Of a stretch of DNA of 58,999 bases, positions 15,060 to 23,466 are shown one piece after another; the stretch's first letter is position 1, and every line of letters starts with the position of its first letter. Source of the stretch: Deltaproteobacteria bacterium (GTDB lineage: Bacteria > Myxococcota_A > Polyangia > Haliangiales > JADYYK01); the NCBI GenBank assembly GCA_020853705.1, contig JADYYK010000169.1:1-58999 (forward strand). The letters run 5' to 3'. A program made the position numbers and the translations under genes. Below the pieces are notes generated by a model. The model did not search any database, had not been told where the DNA came from, and saw only the letters and a list, made by a program, of their open reading frames with translations.

Positions 15060-16279
15060 GGGGCGCTGCCGCCGTAGCTTCCGGCGCCGGCGGCGCTGGC
15101 GCCCGCGCCGCTGTCGCGCAGGCGGACGACCTCGTCCATGAAGCTGTCGCACTCGCCGTCGCTGGTATAGAAGTGCGGCGACATGCGGATGCCCGCGCCA
15201 GGGCGGTGATCGCAATAGAACTTGGCCTGGTTCAAGGCCGCCGCGACCTTGTCGGCGCCGGCGAAGTCGAACACCACGGTGCCGCCGCGGTGCACCTCGT
15301 CGCGCGGTGAGTTCAGCGTGAAGCCCTCGCGCTCGACGCGGTCGATGACGCGCTGGGTCTGGCGTAGCGACTTGGCGCGGATGGCGGCGGCGGGCAGCGC
15401 GCCCACGATCTCGGCGCCGGCGCGGGCCTGGTACATGGCGGCGATGACCGGGGTGCCGCCGAGGTAGCGCCACATGTTGGCGGCGTACTCCTGCGCCGGC
15501 ATCGAGAAGGCGAACGGGTGGTGATGGCCGAACCAGCCGGTGACGCGCGGCGCGAACTCCGTCAGGTGGTCGGGGCGGACATACAGATAGCCGGCGCCGG
15601 GGCCGCCGCACAGCCACTTGACCGAGCCGCCGCAGGCGAAGTCGACGCCCAGCGCGGTGACGTCGACCGGGAGGACGCCGACCGACTGGTACATGTCGAG
15701 CACCACCAGGGCGCCGACCTCGTGGGCGCGGCGCACGATGGCGGCCACGTCGGGGATGTAGCTGTAGCGGAACATGACCTGCGACAGCGGGACGATCATG
15801 GTGCGCTCGTCGATGGCGGCGCACAGCGCGGCGGCGTCGGCGCGCCGGCCGCCGTCCTGCGCCGGCACCACGACCACGTCGGCGCCGCGACGCGCCTCGG
15901 CCTGCCAGACGTACGAGACCGAGGGGAACTCCATCTCGGAGTAGACCACGCGGTTGCGCTTGCCCGAGTAGTCGAGGCAGCTCGCCAGCACGGCCATCAC
16001 GGTCGACACGTTGGGCAGCATGATGACGCTGCCAGCGGGGGCGCCGAAGATGCGCCCCAGGCGCGCGGCGGCCAGGTCGACCTCGGCCAGCCAGGGCTCC
16101 CAGGCGGTGATCGAGCGCTCGCGCCACAGGGTGCCGAACTCGGCCATGGCGGCCTCGGCGGCGCGCGGCATGGCGCCCAGCGAGTGCGACACCATGTAGA
16201 CCGACTGCTCGAGGACGGGGAACTCGCTGCGCAGCTTCAGCAGCGGGTCGGCGCCCGGGCTGGCGGTGGCGGCGGTCAT
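15056..16279 (-). CDS. kynU: Kynureninase-like PLP enzyme (aminotransferase class V fold)
   Basis: A 407-residue fold-type I PLP enzyme. Asp195 (VVLDMYQSVG) and Lys221 (GGSVKWLCGGPGAG) are the cofactor-binding residues; SHSLGAMPRA and HFYTSDGECD are typical ends of kynureninases. Kynureninase splits kynurenine to anthranilate and alanine. Because the gene is joined by ATGA to tryptophan 2,3-dioxygenase, this role is likely, though sequence alone cannot separate it from other class V enzymes. The ATG at 16279 gives the family length. No kynurenine formamidase gene lies nearby. Confidence 0.82.
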   Translation of the reverse strand: MTAATASPGADPLLKLRSEFPVLEQSVYMVSHSLGAMPRAAEAAMAEFGTLWRERSITAWEPWLAEVDLAAARLGRIFGAPAGSVIMLPNVSTVMAVLASCLDYSGKRNRVVYSEMEFPSVSYVWQAEARRGADVVVVPAQDGGRRADAAALCAAIDERTMIVPLSQVMFRYSYIPDVAAIVRRAHEVGALVVLDMYQSVGVLPVDVTALGVDFACGGSVKWLCGGPGAGYLYVRPDHLTEFAPRVTGWFGHHHPFAFSMPAQEYAANMWRYLGGTPVIAAMYQARAGAEIVGALPAAAIRAKSLRQTQRVIDRVEREGFTLNSPRDEVHRGGTVVFDFAGADKVAAALNQAKFYCDHRPGAGIRMSPHFYTSDGECDSFMDEVVRLRDSGAGASAAGAGSYGGSAP

Positions 16280-16989
16280 CCGTGGTACCCGGGGCTCTTG
16301 CCGCGGGCCTCCATGGCGCGGGTCCACTCGCCGAAGACCTCGTCGCGCACCTGCCACAGCGCGGGGAAGAACTGCTCGCGCGCGCCCTTCTCCAGCAGCT
16401 CGGAGTGGTTGCCCTTGAGCGACGGGGTGCCCACGCCGATGATGCGGTAGACCATCAGGATGTGGCGGCGCCGCCACCACTGCAGATCCTGGTCATAGTC
16501 GATCAGCGCCTCGCACAGCGCGAACAGCTCGCCGTGGGCCTCGGGCGCCTCGTGGATCTGGCGCAGGGTGATGGCGCGCCGCGTGAGCAGCGCCTCGACG
16601 GTGGGCCACAGCTCGCCCGGGATCTGCAGCATGCGCTTGAAGCCGGGCGACTCCTGGCCCGAGCCGCGGCCCAGCACCTCGCGGATGCGCATGTAGTTGC
16701 GCGGCGCCATGGTGTCCATGACCTTGAGAGATTCGGTCAAAAGATGCTGGATCATGTTGACGCGCCGTAAAGTCACGGTGGCGCGCGCCAGCTCGTCCTG
16801 GGCCATCAGCTGGGCGGCGAGGGCGAGCTCGTGGTCGATGAGCTTCATCCACAGCTCGGCCGACTGGTGGATGACCTGGAACTGCAGCTCGTCGTGACAC
16901 GACAGCTCGGCGGCGGGCTTCTGCAGCGCGAGCAGCTCGGGCACGCGCAGGTACTTCTCGTACTCGGTGATGGGCGTGGCGCGCGACAT
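16276..16989 (-). CDS. Tryptophan 2,3-dioxygenase family protein
   Basis: A 237-residue haem enzyme, first gene of the operon; it opens the indole ring of tryptophan to N-formylkynurenine. The distal-pocket motif is QVIHQSAELWMKL (His41), the substrate-carboxylate Arg lies in YMRIREVLG, and the proximal haem ligand is His176 in RRRHILMVYRIIG. The usual GTGGSSG loop after this His is replaced by GVGTPSLKGN, and the protein is shorter than classic enzymes (about 260-280), so it belongs to a divergent branch. The start ATG is preceded by GGGG. Confidence 0.85.
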   Translation of the reverse strand: MSRATPITEYEKYLRVPELLALQKPAAELSCHDELQFQVIHQSAELWMKLIDHELALAAQLMAQDELARATVTLRRVNMIQHLLTESLKVMDTMAPRNYMRIREVLGRGSGQESPGFKRMLQIPGELWPTVEALLTRRAITLRQIHEAPEAHGELFALCEALIDYDQDLQWWRRRHILMVYRIIGVGTPSLKGNHSELLEKGAREQFFPALWQVRDEVFGEWTRAMEARGKSPGYHG

Positions 16990-17041
16990 GCCCCGCGTCG
17001 TAGCACGGCGCGCGGACGGGGAAAACGGGTTTGAGGGCTGT

Positions 17042-17431
17042 TCAGTCGAACGGACAGACGAAGCCGAAGCGCGGGCCCGCGGCGGGCGGCCCGGCGGGGT
17101 CGCCGTCGCCAGGTTCGGCGTTGAGGAAGATGGCCTGGGTGATGGGGCAGTGTTCGTGGGCCGCGGCCAGGGTGGTGGCGACATCCTCGAAGAACTGGTC
17201 CCAGTCGGGCACCCGCTCGTCGAACACCAGCAGCATGGTGCTGCCGTCCCACTTGATGCGGTCACCCAGGCCGACGCCGGCGGCCTTCATGGCCTCGGTG
17301 ATGCGCGCCTCCAGCGCCGCCCGCTCATCGGCGTTCGGCTCGGCCACGAAGGTCACCAGGTACGGCGGAAACCCCGACTCCCAGTCGGCGGGCGCGGCTC
17401 CATAGAACGGAAACGGCAGCTGGCTCGACAT
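17042..17431 (-). CDS. Small conserved-looking protein of unknown function
   Basis: A 129-residue acidic soluble protein (MSSQLPFPFYGAAPADWESG ... RIKWDGSTMLLVFDERVPDWDQFFEDVATTLA). The ATG at 17431 is chosen over a longer frame because GGGAGG lies seven bases before it. It ends 52 bases upstream of the dioxygenase gene on the same strand and could be the operon's first member, and it diverges from the methyltransferase gene. No signal peptide, membrane segment or recognised family. Confidence 0.6.
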   Translation of the reverse strand: MSSQLPFPFYGAAPADWESGFPPYLVTFVAEPNADERAALEARITEAMKAAGVGLGDRIKWDGSTMLLVFDERVPDWDQFFEDVATTLAAAHEHCPITQAIFLNAEPGDGDPAGPPAAGPRFGFVCPFD

Positions 17432-17496
17432 CCTGCACCTCCCGGCTGCATCGTCGTGCCGGACCGAGGGGTTGCGCAAGGGTGTATCGTCCCGCC

Positions 17497-18093
17497 ATGA
17501 GTCGCGGCGACAAGCTGGTGGAGTTCCTGTTCAAGGTGTGGTCGCCGATCTATGACCAGCCCATCTTCCAGAAGCCGTTCTACCGCCGCGTGCACCGGGC
17601 GGTGCTGGGCGCCATCGACGCGGGCCCGCCGGTGCCGGCGTCGGGCCGTGTGGTCGATCTCGGCTGCGGCACCGCGCAGCTGACCGACGATCTGCGCAAG
17701 CGCTTCGGGTCAGCCACCGTGGTGGGCGTCGACCTCTCGGGCGACATGCTGGCCGCCGCGCGCAAGCGGCTGGGCGCGGCGGCGCCCCCGCTGGTCAAGG
17801 GCAACGTCTATGCGCTGCCGCTGGCGACCGGCGGCGTCGACCTCCTGACCAGCACCATCTCCTACCACTGGTACCTCGAGCCGGCGCGCGCGCTGGCCGA
17901 GATCCGCCGCGTGGTGAAGCCGGGCGGTCGCTTCGTGCTGGCGACCATGGCGTCGCTGCTGTTCAAGGGTGTGGTGGGCCGCGCGCGGCTGGCCACCGCG
18001 GAGGACACCCGCGGCGAGCTGACGGCGGCCGGCTTCAGGGTGGTGAGCGAGACCAGGGTGCGCCCGGGCGTGCGCGTGTTCGTCGCGAACTAG
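17497..18093 (+). CDS. Class I SAM-dependent methyltransferase
   Basis: A 198-residue enzyme with SAM-binding motif I VVDLGCGTAQ, the acidic residue of motif II (VVGVDLSGDML), and LAEIRRVVKPGGRFVLATM near the end; it resembles UbiE/type 11 methyltransferases. Substrate unknown. A GTG at 17482 would add five residues; neither start has a good ribosome binding site, and I prefer the ATG. It converges with the metallophosphoesterase-STAND gene across a long palindrome. Confidence 0.88.
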   Translation: MSRGDKLVEFLFKVWSPIYDQPIFQKPFYRRVHRAVLGAIDAGPPVPASGRVVDLGCGTAQLTDDLRKRFGSATVVGVDLSGDMLAAARKRLGAAAPPLVKGNVYALPLATGGVDLLTSTISYHWYLEPARALAEIRRVVKPGGRFVLATMASLLFKGVVGRARLATAEDTRGELTAAGFRVVSETRVRPGVRVFVAN

Positions 18094-18106
18094 GCGAGAG
18101 GCCCAC

Positions 18107-18140
18107 AGAGGCGCCCTGTGGCGCGCCACAGGGCGCCTCT
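18107..18140. terminator. 34-bp palindrome between convergent genes
   Basis: Arms AGAGGCGCCCTGTGGC and GCCACAGGGCGCCTCT are perfectly complementary with a two-base loop. There is no T run. It sits between the methyltransferase stop (18093) and the STAND stop (18166). An outer pair, TAGGCGAGA (18091-18099) and TCTCGCCTcCTA (18157-18168), includes both genes' TAG stop codons. Probably a bidirectional terminator or transcript-end barrier. Confidence 0.75.
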
Positions 18141-18165
18141 CATCACCGCGACGCAATCTCGCCTC

Positions 18166-21100
18166 CTACCTTGGCCGCGGGCCGAGAAGCTTTGGCCTGC
18201 TGGCAGCCGCGAGGCCTGACTTGTAGTTTATGTCGAGCCGAGCGCAGATTCGCTGCTTTACCGCCGCTGGAATCGGGAAGAAATGGAAGTGCTGGACTAC
18301 GAGCTGGCGGAGAATCCAGACAGCAAGTGGCGTCTTCTTCACTTGCAGATAGGCTTCCACTAACTCCCCTTCGGGTATTGTTGGGTTATGGTCTAGTAGA
18401 ATTGCTGTCCGGACGACGGAGACCGCCTCCCCGGGCTCTTGGGCCACAAGGCGTTCGTAGATGGCGGTCAACTCGGGCGCTCCTAGCGCGTCAGCAATAC
18501 GTCTCACTATGCCAAGGCCACACAACCAGACCAGGGCACGCATCGCGTCCTGTGCTCGGCTGTTCAGCTTCTCAGCGGAGACCTCAGGATCCCCCGCTCG
18601 GATGGTCTCAACAAGCTGGCGGGCGACCTCCTCCTTGTGCCCGGCGACCTCCTGGAAGACCGAACGCCAGGCCCGCGCGCCGATACCGTATCCCGCGGTC
18701 GCCAATTGAAGTTTGGTGTCGGCCTCGAGATGGCCGGGGTAGTTCTTCAGAATCTGGCCGAGGACCTGTAGTGTATGCAGGGAAGCCATGAGTTCTCGAA
18801 GAGGCTCGAGGGCCTCGACAACGTCGTCCTCCATGCTCGCCAGAATCCCCGATTTCTGTGCGTCATCTTTCGCAGCCGCGAGGTCCCGTCGGGCATCCTT
18901 AGGAGAATCACGCTCCTCATATGCAACCTTGGTCACCAGGGACGCAAACTCCTCAGAGAGAGAGACGTCGGTCAACGAGGACACCTTTTGCACATCTTTG
19001 TAGTGCTCATCGGCACGCCCGAGAAGCGTGTTAATGACGAACTGATCGCGGCTAAGGTGTGCCAAGAAGAGAAGGATATCCGCACACTTCCTCCGGTGAG
19101 TATTTGCTACCAACTCCTCGACCTGCTTGCGAGTATCTGACAGATGGAGGTGATCCCGCAGATAACTGGCGACAAAGTAGTTGTAGACGTAGCCGTGCCG
19201 AAACTCGACGAGGTCGTTGTAGTGATGCAGCATGTTCCTCTCGCACAGCGTCTTCAAGAGAGAGTCACATGAAAGCGGAATTCCGTACTTCGTGACATAC
19301 TGCTGATGCAGCTCTCGGAACTTCCTCATCGTTGACGACGGACTCCCAGCCGAGAAGAACGAATGAGCCATGTACGCCAAGTAGCCAGTAAGAACATCCA
19401 TGTCCTTCTGAGATGAGCCGCGAAGCAACTGCGCCTTAATAAATAGCTCATAGTAATACCCGTGAGTGCTCACGCTCGCGTCTACGGGAATAGAAGCCTC
19501 AGACGCCTGGAGAATTGCCAGTATGTAAACGGGATAGGGAGGCACGCACCCCTTGGCAACAATAGTATCAAGCGTCCTGATGATCTGATTTGCACGGCGA
19601 GCAATCTCGACACCGTCGCTTTCAGGGTTCCGCGCAATCCAACGTTCTACTAGTTCATTTCGCTGCGCATGTCCGAATGGCGTAATTCGATAGTGCGGAA
19701 ACTGCTCGTCACGGGGATCAAGAAGGCTGTTGAGATCCATCTCCAAGTCGTGAGCGAGCAGGACGATGCGACCGAACTCCTTCTTTAGGCCGTCGAGGAA
19801 TTCCCGGCAGCGGCGGGCAGACCCGGCGACCTTGTGGAAGTCGTCGACCACTATGACGCGGCGTTCGTGGTCGAGTTGGAGGAACCCATTGACTGCGTCG
19901 TGCCCATACTGCTGGGCCACGAGTTGCTTCAGCAGTCCTCTTGCTGAGGAGACGGACTGGCTTCCCTGGACCTGATACAGAAGCGGAACATCGCCTTGTG
20001 CGTGAATTGAGCGGCAGAGCGTCTTCGAGAGGCACGTCTTGCCCGAGTATGTATCCCCCGTCACTAGGACCACTACGTTCGAGCGGATTAGGTCGAGAAT
20101 CCCTTCTCCTCTGATTGTCCGCGGCTCCTTTTCCCCTACGGCGACCACCTCAAAGAAGTCTGGATAGACGTATAGCTCACTTAGCTGTAGCGTCCCGGTT
20201 TCGCGCTGAAACAGACTGACGCCGGGTTCCTCCAAGAGCGCAGCCTGCTCCTTAGTCAGTGTGTATGCGCCCCGGGTTCGCAGCTTGTTCAGGGGCAACT
20301 CATGCCATGCGGGAGACTCGGTCCCCTCTGACAAGAGGGGGCTGTAGGAGTCCGTCTCGTAGACAAACTCTGCAAAGCGTTGCTTTCGCGTTGCGAGGTC
20401 GACAACGAATAGGTTAAAGCCGCTTCGGTGCGGTTGTTCGCTTTCCTGGAGCACCGGCGCCTCCACGTGTGTGAACGAAGCTTCTTCGATGGTGGCGGTG
20501 GTCCGGTGGGTCGCAGCGTGCTCATGACCAGTGAGGACTAGGTCGGACGAGACTTCGATCGCGGACCGAAAGGCGCGACCCTGCTCGGGTTGAAGCCACT
20601 GGTATGGATGGTGAAACGCCGATACCACGAGAGTGCTAGTCTCGGGCGTCTGGACTGCAACAGCCGTGGAGGGGAAGACCAAGACACCGGGGGACTCGCG
20701 TCGCTCCGAGCACCAAGCTGTGTTGTAGCAGTGAAAGACCAAGCGATGCGGTCCAGTGTCGATCTTATAGGATTGTCGCAGTGTTCCCGCGTAGGTGGGC
20801 TGGGGACTAAGTCCTTCATCCTCGAGACGTTTGCGAAACTGACGAAAGTGAGTTTGGCACGCCGCAACGAGGTCGGTGACCTCGGCCGCCTCTGCCTGCG
20901 AGGGCTGCTTCTTGAGCGACTCGAGCACGATGGATCGTACTGGATTTGGCTGATGGAAGTCGCAGTCGTGGTTGCCCGCGAGAACCACGATGTCGATGTG
21001 AATCTCTGGCTGGTCAAGCATCTTCGCGAGTTGCGTCCGAATGCCTGTAAGGAGCTTGTACGCTTCCTCATACTGGGCGGACTCTCCAGAGAACGCGATG

Positions 21101-21243
21101 TCGCCGGTGACTAGCAGCACGCAGTACGACACGCTTCTGTCGATGGAGAGTGCAGCACGCGCGATCTGTTCGGCGCGGCTGAGCACTGAATCACCGGCGT
21201 GCTTGATATGGATGTCACTTAGGTGCACCAGAAGAACTTGCAT
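18166..21243 (-). CDS. Calcineurin-like metallophosphoesterase fused to a STAND/NACHT-like NTPase
   Basis: A 1025-residue protein in three parts. Residues 1-270 are a metallophosphoesterase with all metal-binding motifs: DIH (10-12), GD (47-48), GNHD (90-93), HH (211-212), GHEH (239-242). Residues about 380-700 are a P-loop NTPase: Walker A GDTYSGKT (396-403), Walker B VIVVDDFH (463-470), and a helical lid with the NACHT/STAND-like FRHGYVYNYFVASYL motif. Residues about 700-1025 are helical, suitable as a sensor. The design (effector, NTPase, sensor) is that of Avs/bNACHT antiphage proteins, but I know no named system with this effector. A good ribosome binding site (GAGGGGG) precedes the ATG. 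Its G+C content and codon use are clearly lower than its neighbours', a sign of transfer. Nothing else of a defence kind is adjacent. Confidence 0.88.
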   Translation of the reverse strand: MQVLLVHLSDIHIKHAGDSVLSRAEQIARAALSIDRSVSYCVLLVTGDIAFSGESAQYEEAYKLLTGIRTQLAKMLDQPEIHIDIVVLAGNHDCDFHQPNPVRSIVLESLKKQPSQAEAAEVTDLVAACQTHFRQFRKRLEDEGLSPQPTYAGTLRQSYKIDTGPHRLVFHCYNTAWCSERRESPGVLVFPSTAVAVQTPETSTLVVSAFHHPYQWLQPEQGRAFRSAIEVSSDLVLTGHEHAATHRTTATIEEASFTHVEAPVLQESEQPHRSGFNLFVVDLATRKQRFAEFVYETDSYSPLLSEGTESPAWHELPLNKLRTRGAYTLTKEQAALLEEPGVSLFQRETGTLQLSELYVYPDFFEVVAVGEKEPRTIRGEGILDLIRSNVVVLVTGDTYSGKTCLSKTLCRSIHAQGDVPLLYQVQGSQSVSSARGLLKQLVAQQYGHDAVNGFLQLDHERRVIVVDDFHKVAGSARRCREFLDGLKKEFGRIVLLAHDLEMDLNSLLDPRDEQFPHYRITPFGHAQRNELVERWIARNPESDGVEIARRANQIIRTLDTIVAKGCVPPYPVYILAILQASEASIPVDASVSTHGYYYELFIKAQLLRGSSQKDMDVLTGYLAYMAHSFFSAGSPSSTMRKFRELHQQYVTKYGIPLSCDSLLKTLCERNMLHHYNDLVEFRHGYVYNYFVASYLRDHLHLSDTRKQVEELVANTHRRKCADILLFLAHLSRDQFVINTLLGRADEHYKDVQKVSSLTDVSLSEEFASLVTKVAYEERDSPKDARRDLAAAKDDAQKSGILASMEDDVVEALEPLRELMASLHTLQVLGQILKNYPGHLEADTKLQLATAGYGIGARAWRSVFQEVAGHKEEVARQLVETIRAGDPEVSAEKLNSRAQDAMRALVWLCGLGIVRRIADALGAPELTAIYERLVAQEPGEAVSVVRTAILLDHNPTIPEGELVEAYLQVKKTPLAVWILRQLVVQHFHFFPIPAAVKQRICARLDINYKSGLAAASRPKLLGPRPR

Positions 21244-21358
21244 TTGTCCCCCTCTCTCCCCTTGACCAAGACCATAGATTGCACGGAGCGCCGCTGCCAG
21301 TCCATGGGACCGGGCATGCAGAAATGCCGCACCTGGCGAGACCGGGGTATCCCATCAG

Positions 21359-21390
21359 CATCGTCGGGTACCTTAGGAGTACCGATGATG
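21359..21390. terminator. Imperfect hairpin downstream of the 21430-23376 gene
   Basis: CATCGTCGGGTAC and GTACCGATGATG form a stem with one bulged G around a short loop. It lies between the start of the STAND gene and the stop of the next minus-strand gene, whose transcript it would end. No T run. The rest of 21244-21429 shows no gene; the ribosome binding site of the STAND gene is at its left edge. Confidence 0.5.
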
Positions 21391-21429
21391 GTGGGTGCGG
21401 CGATCGTGGCTGTGGCGTGAACTGAGCTG

Positions 21430-23376
21430 TCAGCGGATGCGGCGGGGGGTGCCGATGGGGCGGACGTCGTGGGGCAGGTCGGCGGCGGCGGCCAGGAAGT
21501 GCTCGGGGTCGCCGACCTCGACCTGGACCGGGACGCGGTCGCGGTTGGGGGCCAGGGCGACGGCGCGGACGCGGCGCGCGAGGGCGTTCATCTGGTCGTT
21601 CGAGAGGCGGATGGGGCCGGCGCGGCGGACCGCGATGTTGCCGCGCTCGTCGCGGCGGGCGCGCGCGACCACCCAGGGCGACTCACCGCGGTGCAGGCCG
21701 AGGTCGAGCTCGAGGATGGGAAGATCCTCGTGGATGAGGCGGCCGAACTCGGGCGCCGGGGGCAGCGGGGCGGCGCTGGTGATGGGGTTCGACAGGCTCG
21801 GGGGCGTGACCGGCGCCGGCACCGGAGCGACCACGGGCTTGCCGGTGACCTGGGTCAGGACCGCGTCGGCGGCGGCGTGGGCGGCGTCCTTCTGGGCGCG
21901 GCGCAGGGCGGCCGGGGACGACGACGCGGTGGGCAGGGCGACCACCGGCTTGGCCCTGTGACCGCGCGACTTGCTCTGCGGGCCCGAGCCCTCGGCGATC
22001 GGGGCCGCCTCGGGCACCGCGGAGACCACCACGATGGGCGCGGGCGGCACCGGGGTGTCGAGGCGATCGAGCACCGCCTGCGGCAGGTTGGGGCTGGTCT
22101 CGAGGCCGATGCCCATGACCTCGAGGTCGACCACGCCGGCCTCGCCCTGCTCGGGCAGGCCGATGAGGGTCATGCCGGCGACCGAGGGCACCTCGGCGGA
22201 GATGGGCGGCTCGTCGGAGGCAGCGTCGGCGGCGGGGGCTCCGTCGGCGGCTGCGCTGGCGTCGGCGCTGTCGCTCTGCGCGGGGCGCGCGGCCAGCGCG
22301 GCGGCCAGCGCGCGCTCGAAGGCGTCACCCTCGCCGGCGCCGAAGGCCTGCGCGATGGTGGCCACGGTGACCGGGTTGGGCGCCATGCTGGTGGATGCCG
22401 ACAGGCCATGCGGCTGCGCCGGCGCCATGCCCATGGTGCCGCTGTCGAGGGGGTGCATGCCGCCGATGTCGAACTCGGCCGAGCCCTCGTCCTCGATGGG
22501 CTCGGGGGCGGGCGCGGGCAGCGGGGTGGCGTCGGCGAAGACGGCGACCGGGGCGTCGAGCGCGGCCAGCGCCAGCGCCTCGGCGCGCGGGGCCGCCAGC
22601 GCGGCGACCACGGCGTCCCAGGCCACCGCGGTCGAGGTCACCAGCGTGGTGGCGGCGGCCTCGGCGGCCTGCGCGGCGGGGGCCAGCGCGGCCGCGACCG
22701 GCGCCGGCCTGGTGAACACCGGGTCGGGCTCGGTCATGGTGGCGTCGAACATGGCCTCGAACAGGTCGACCTCGATGATCTCGCCATGGCCGGGGCGGGT
22801 CGCAGCGATCAGGGACTCGGGAACCTCGACGGGCGCGGTCACGGTGTCTTCGATGGCGACCGGTGCGGCGGGATCGACTGCGAACATCGGGGCCTCCAGG
22901 GCGGCGAGCGCGACGGGTGCATCCGGAACGGGAGCCTCGTCGCCGACCAGGGGCGCGACGTACGTCGGGGTGTCGAGTGGCGCGGCCACATACTCCGGCT
23001 CGGCCACCAGCAGCGAACCGCCGGAGCCCAGCTCGGGCACCGCGACGACCGGGGGCGGCGGCAGCGCGGCGGCCTGCGCGGCCGGGCGCGCCGGGGGCAG
23101 CTCGCCGAGATCGCTGGCGACCGCGGTGACCTGGCGCCAGAACTTGCCGTCACGCTGCTTGGGCGACTGCTCGGCATACGGCGTCGCGCCGATGCGGCGC
23201 ACCACGTCGATGGCGTCGAGCGAACGCTTCAGGCGCTTGCCGAGGCGCGCCAGCACGTCGCGGTCGGCGGGGGCCAGCAGGACCTGCCGGACCTCACCAT
23301 CGGACCAGGGACGTCCCGGGGCTCGCTTGGCACCGCGCTCGTTCGCATCGCTCTCAGTCGAGGGATTTTCCCTCAT
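21430..23376 (-). CDS. Ala/Pro-rich protein with SANT/Myb-like N-terminus
   Basis: A 648-residue protein with GAGGAGG before its ATG. Residues about 20-70 (RPWSDGEVRQVLLAPADRDVL, then LARLGKRLKRSLDAIDVVRR) look like a SANT/Myb or GcrA-like helical DNA-binding unit: a Trp, acidic helix, then a 'RSLDAI..RR' recognition helix. A long Ala/Pro/Val-rich, acidic, probably disordered middle follows (about 90-560), then a conserved-looking C-terminal ~100 residues (FGRLIHEDLPILELDLG ... IRLSNDQMNALARRVRAVAL). No enzyme motif. Possibly a nucleoid- or transcription-associated protein; function unknown. A reading frame of similar length on the opposite strand is a GC artefact. Confidence 0.7.
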   Translation of the reverse strand: MRENPSTESDANERGAKRAPGRPWSDGEVRQVLLAPADRDVLARLGKRLKRSLDAIDVVRRIGATPYAEQSPKQRDGKFWRQVTAVASDLGELPPARPAAQAAALPPPPVVAVPELGSGGSLLVAEPEYVAAPLDTPTYVAPLVGDEAPVPDAPVALAALEAPMFAVDPAAPVAIEDTVTAPVEVPESLIAATRPGHGEIIEVDLFEAMFDATMTEPDPVFTRPAPVAAALAPAAQAAEAAATTLVTSTAVAWDAVVAALAAPRAEALALAALDAPVAVFADATPLPAPAPEPIEDEGSAEFDIGGMHPLDSGTMGMAPAQPHGLSASTSMAPNPVTVATIAQAFGAGEGDAFERALAAALAARPAQSDSADASAAADGAPAADAASDEPPISAEVPSVAGMTLIGLPEQGEAGVVDLEVMGIGLETSPNLPQAVLDRLDTPVPPAPIVVVSAVPEAAPIAEGSGPQSKSRGHRAKPVVALPTASSSPAALRRAQKDAAHAAADAVLTQVTGKPVVAPVPAPVTPPSLSNPITSAAPLPPAPEFGRLIHEDLPILELDLGLHRGESPWVVARARRDERGNIAVRRAGPIRLSNDQMNALARRVRAVALAPNRDRVPVQVEVGDPEHFLAAAADLPHDVRPIGTPRRIR

Positions 23377-23466
23377 GGCCGCCTCCTCTACAGAGTGATG
23401 GCCCGAGGATGATCAAAAGCGATCTGGGGGGCGAGTTTTTGACCGATATTTTTTTCGCGGGGACCT

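Noticed and set aside
18166..21243. Multi-gene defence island around the STAND gene
   Set aside because: Both neighbours are ordinary genes (methyltransferase, SANT-like protein) with no restriction, CBASS, retron or Abi signatures; the VapBC pair is 5 kb away and separated by housekeeping-type genes.
21469..23412. 647-codon plus-strand frame as an alternative to the SANT-like gene
   Set aside because: The minus-strand frame has a strong ribosome binding site and ordered N- and C-terminal parts; the plus-strand frame is Gly/Arg/Asp low complexity.
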